Source of the DNA: Bryobacterales bacterium
GTDB taxonomy: Bacteria > Acidobacteriota > Terriglobia > Bryobacterales > Bryobacteraceae
Assembly: GCA_016721425.1 (NCBI GenBank)
Contig: JADKID010000007.1
Location: 496,001-560,000 of the forward strand
Length of the DNA: 64,000 nt
Reading direction: 5' to 3'
Shown: piece after piece, positions 62,050 through 64,000 of the stretch
Numbering within the stretch: position 1 is the first letter of the stretch
Layout of the letters: each line of letters opens with the position of its first letter
Translations under genes and position numbers: made by a program
Notes under the pieces: generated by a model
What the model was told of the DNA's origin: nothing
The model's input: only the letters and a program-made list of their open reading frames with translations
Databases searched by the model: none

Positions 62050-63310
62050 GATGGAACTCCTTCACGGCGTCGAGCATGGCCACGACGTTTTCGACCGGCG
62101 TGCCGGCCTGGATATTGTGCACGGTATTGAACACGAATCCGCCCCCGGGGGCGAAGATCTCGAGCCGCCGCAGCGCCTGTTCGCGCACCTCGGCGGGGGA
62201 GCCAAACGGCAGAGTCTGCTGCGTATCGATGCCGCCACCCCAGAAGACGAGCCGGCTGCCGTACTTCTCTTTCAGCATGGCGGGCTCCATGCCCACAGCC
62301 GAGCATTGCACGGGGTTGATGATGTCGAAGCCCGCGTCGATGAAGGTCTCAAAGAACCGCTCCACGCTGCCGCAGGAGTGTTTGAAACATTTCCAGGTGG
62401 TATTGGCGTGTACCCAGTTGTTGATCTCACGGTAGTAGGGCACCCACAGCTCGCGCAGAGTGGCCACCGAGCAGAAGGCGGAGCTCTGGGTGCCGAAGTC
62501 CGTGCCGCAGATGTAGACGGCGTCCACGCTGTTGCCCACGCGCTGCCGGATGCGCTCCAGGTTGCCGAGAGCCACCTCGCACTGCCGCTGGAACACCTGA
62601 TGAATGTAGTCGCGGCGCGAACGGGTGGAGACATACCACTCGGTGACGTCGCGAATGCCGCGGGGAACCTTCAACCCGGGGCCGGGGACGCGCGCGATGT
62701 CGCCAAAGCCGGTGCCGCCGAAGCCGGCCACAATGGCGCGGCCGCAGCCCTGCACAGCGGCGACGCTGCGCTGGAGGACGTCGAGATCGGCGTCGCCGAT
62801 GGGCTGAAACTCCTCGCAGTTGTCGGCGGGATCGAGATGCTCGGGGTCAAAGTCGTTCTGGCGGACAATCACGTCGAAGAAGAATCCGCCGGCGGGCATG
62901 CGGCCGCTGGGGGCCGCGGTGAGGTCGCCTTGCGGATAGAGCAGGGTGTCGCCGTTGGTATCGATGGTTGTGCGGAAACCCTCGGCCACCAGAACTTCGA
63001 GACCATTCAGCACCCATGGCTTCCAGTTCTCGTTGAGAAAGCCGTAGGACGTCTTGGCGGGCATGATGGAGACCGTATCAATGCCCATGGCGTCGCGCAG
63101 ATCGTCGTCCACCAGGCCCAGCATCTGGCCCGGCTCATGCACCTTGACGGGCCGCTGCTCCAGGCCGTAGTGCCGGCGCAACCCGGCCACAACCGAGACA
63201 TGGATGCCGGTGACGGACGTGCTGCCGAAATCCACGGGGACTCGATCCGGCTGCCTGTGGTTCAAGGCGTCGAGGACACGTTGCCTGCTACTGGCGGCTG
63301 CGCTGGTCAT
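62042..63310 (-). CDS. UroD/MtaA-type corrinoid methyltransferase (2)
   Basis: This 422-residue protein has the UroD fold: RQPDRVPVDFGSTSVTGIH at the start, DFGTQSSAFCSVATLRELWVP in the middle, and a zinc motif KHSCGSVERFF. It ends with GGFVFNTVHNIQAGTP, as in MtaA-type and DUF-UroD proteins of corrinoid operons. The start at 63310 (MTSAAASSRQRVL) has a weak ribosome site. It shares only the fold with the smaller paralogue at 58816-59790, so the two may take different methyl donors or acceptors. Confidence 0.85.
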   Translation of the reverse strand: MTSAAASSRQRVLDALNHRQPDRVPVDFGSTSVTGIHVSVVAGLRRHYGLEQRPVKVHEPGQMLGLVDDDLRDAMGIDTVSIMPAKTSYGFLNENWKPWVLNGLEVLVAEGFRTTIDTNGDTLLYPQGDLTAAPSGRMPAGGFFFDVIVRQNDFDPEHLDPADNCEEFQPIGDADLDVLQRSVAAVQGCGRAIVAGFGGTGFGDIARVPGPGLKVPRGIRDVTEWYVSTRSRRDYIHQVFQRQCEVALGNLERIRQRVGNSVDAVYICGTDFGTQSSAFCSVATLRELWVPYYREINNWVHANTTWKCFKHSCGSVERFFETFIDAGFDIINPVQCSAVGMEPAMLKEKYGSRLVFWGGGIDTQQTLPFGSPAEVREQALRRLEIFAPGGGFVFNTVHNIQAGTPVENVVAMLDAVKEFHHA

Positions 63311-63347
63311 GGGGCTGCGACAAGCGTATCGAAATCTCCTAAACTCG

Positions 63348-64000
63348 TCAACTTTGGATGCGGGGCAAGCGAGCCGCCGCAATCTGCGCCACATCCAACA
63401 ATTGTGGGGCCCCTTCCGGGCGGACGGCCGAGAGCGCATCCTGGAACATGGTGTTGCAGAACGGACAAGCGGCGGCCACCACGTCCGCGCCGGTATCGGC
63501 CAGCTCCCGCGCGCGCTCGTGGCTGACGCGGCTGCCCGTCTCCTCACCCAGAAACACCAGGCCGCCGCCGGCGCCGCAACAGAAGCTCCGCTCGCGGGCG
63601 CGGCCGGGCTCCACCAGAGTTCCGCCCGCGGAGATGACGGCGCGCGGCTCGTCGTATACATCCTGGTAGCGGCCGAGGTAGCACGGGTCGTGGTAAACCA
63701 CCTTCCCGATGGACCCGCCGGCGCCGGGCAATTGCGCCTGATGGCGCGCCAGAAACACCGAGTGGTGCTCGATCTCAAACTCGGCGCCCAGCTCCTTCCA
63801 GTCTTCACCGATGGTACGCACGCAGTGGGGGCAGATCGACAGGAGCTTTTTGACCTTGGCTGTCTTCAGCTGGCCCATGTTGAACTCCGCCAGTTGCTGG
63901 AAGGCCAGATCGTTGCCCAGCCGCCGCGCCGAATCGCCGGTGCATTTCTCCTTTTTCAGCACGCCGTAGGTCACGCCGAGATACCGCAGCACCTCCACCA
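63348..64000 (-). CDS. (Fe-S)-binding oxidoreductase with CCG domains (HdrD/GlpC-like), partial
   Basis: Only the C-terminal ~217 residues are in the window; the gene continues past 64000. Cysteine motifs are ICPHC, HDPCYLGRYQDVYDEPR, SFCCGAGGG and CPFCNTMFQ, a CCG-domain pattern of heterodisulfide-reductase-like Fe-S oxidoreductases. It ends 37 bases before the UroD gene and may supply electrons to the corrinoid activator, which is inference from position. Confidence 0.85.
   Translation of the reverse strand, partial: VEVLRYLGVTYGVLKKEKCTGDSARRLGNDLAFQQLAEFNMGQLKTAKVKKLLSICPHCVRTIGEDWKELGAEFEIEHHSVFLARHQAQLPGAGGSIGKVVYHDPCYLGRYQDVYDEPRAVISAGGTLVEPGRARERSFCCGAGGGLVFLGEETGSRVSHERARELADTGADVVAAACPFCNTMFQDALSAVRPEGAPQLLDVAQIAAARLPRIQS

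Noticed and set aside
1..64000. CRISPR arrays, insertion sequences, prophage or integrative elements
   Set aside because: No repeat-spacer pattern, transposase, integrase or phage structural gene was found on either strand.

Overview
The window is about 64 kb of high-GC, tightly packed bacterial DNA. The gene set suggests Acidobacteriota of the Solibacter/Bryobacter type: two Oar-like TonB-dependent receptors with an N-terminal carboxypeptidase-regulatory domain, DUF1592/DUF1552 and DUF1080 proteins, a sulfatase, many Tat- or Sec-exported glycosidases and TIM-barrel epimerases. This assignment is inference from gene content. I saw no rRNA, tRNA, CRISPR array, transposase or prophage gene, and no stretch over 300 bases lacks a gene.

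Layout. 1-3918 (minus): a TolC/adaptor/RND heavy-metal efflux operon whose RND gene is frameshifted and cut by the window start. 4125-7593 (plus): an orphan NarL-type regulator, a small TIG-like exported protein, soluble transhydrogenase sthA and a PEGA-domain protein, closed by a good terminator. 7671-21243 (mostly minus): glycan degradation, with a GH29 fucosidase behind a LacI-type palindrome, an unrecognised membrane/propeller protein, and a five-gene run (DUF1080, OYE-GltD fusion flavoprotein, frameshifted DUF5916, GH42, DUF5054/GH38-like). 21252-33090: serine hydrolase, peptidoglycan-binding protein, TonB receptor, unknown Tat protein, and a DUF1592/DUF1552 pair. 33254-37517 (plus): aminotransferase, pckA and a sulfatase. 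37518-43647: a lipoprotein, a second TonB receptor, pyrF, and selD whose active site is encoded by an in-frame UGA (selenocysteine) followed by a bacterial SECIS-like hairpin. 43692-50381: GH51 arabinofuranosidase, a medium-chain dehydrogenase, a GT2-methyltransferase fusion, nitrilase, barstar-like protein, epimerase and AhpD-like protein.

The two most system-like parts are at the end. 50342-57281 (minus) is a coupled operon: zinc-ribbon SPFH protein, SpeD, two DUF4178 proteins, a 61-aa membrane protein, DUF350, a membrane-anchored spermidine-synthase homologue and a Tat-exported FAD amine-oxidase-like protein. It reads as a polyamine-linked membrane system. 57342-64000 (minus) is a corrinoid-dependent methyltransfer operon: Fe-S oxidoreductase, two UroD/MtaA-type methyltransferases, B12 protein, homocysteine-methyltransferase-type protein, DUF1638 and an ASKHA/[2Fe-2S] corrinoid activator. 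Its methyl donor cannot be read from sequence.

Two single-base frameshifts (near 523 and 17849-17852) each sit next to an otherwise intact reading frame. Sequencing or assembly indels are the simplest explanation.
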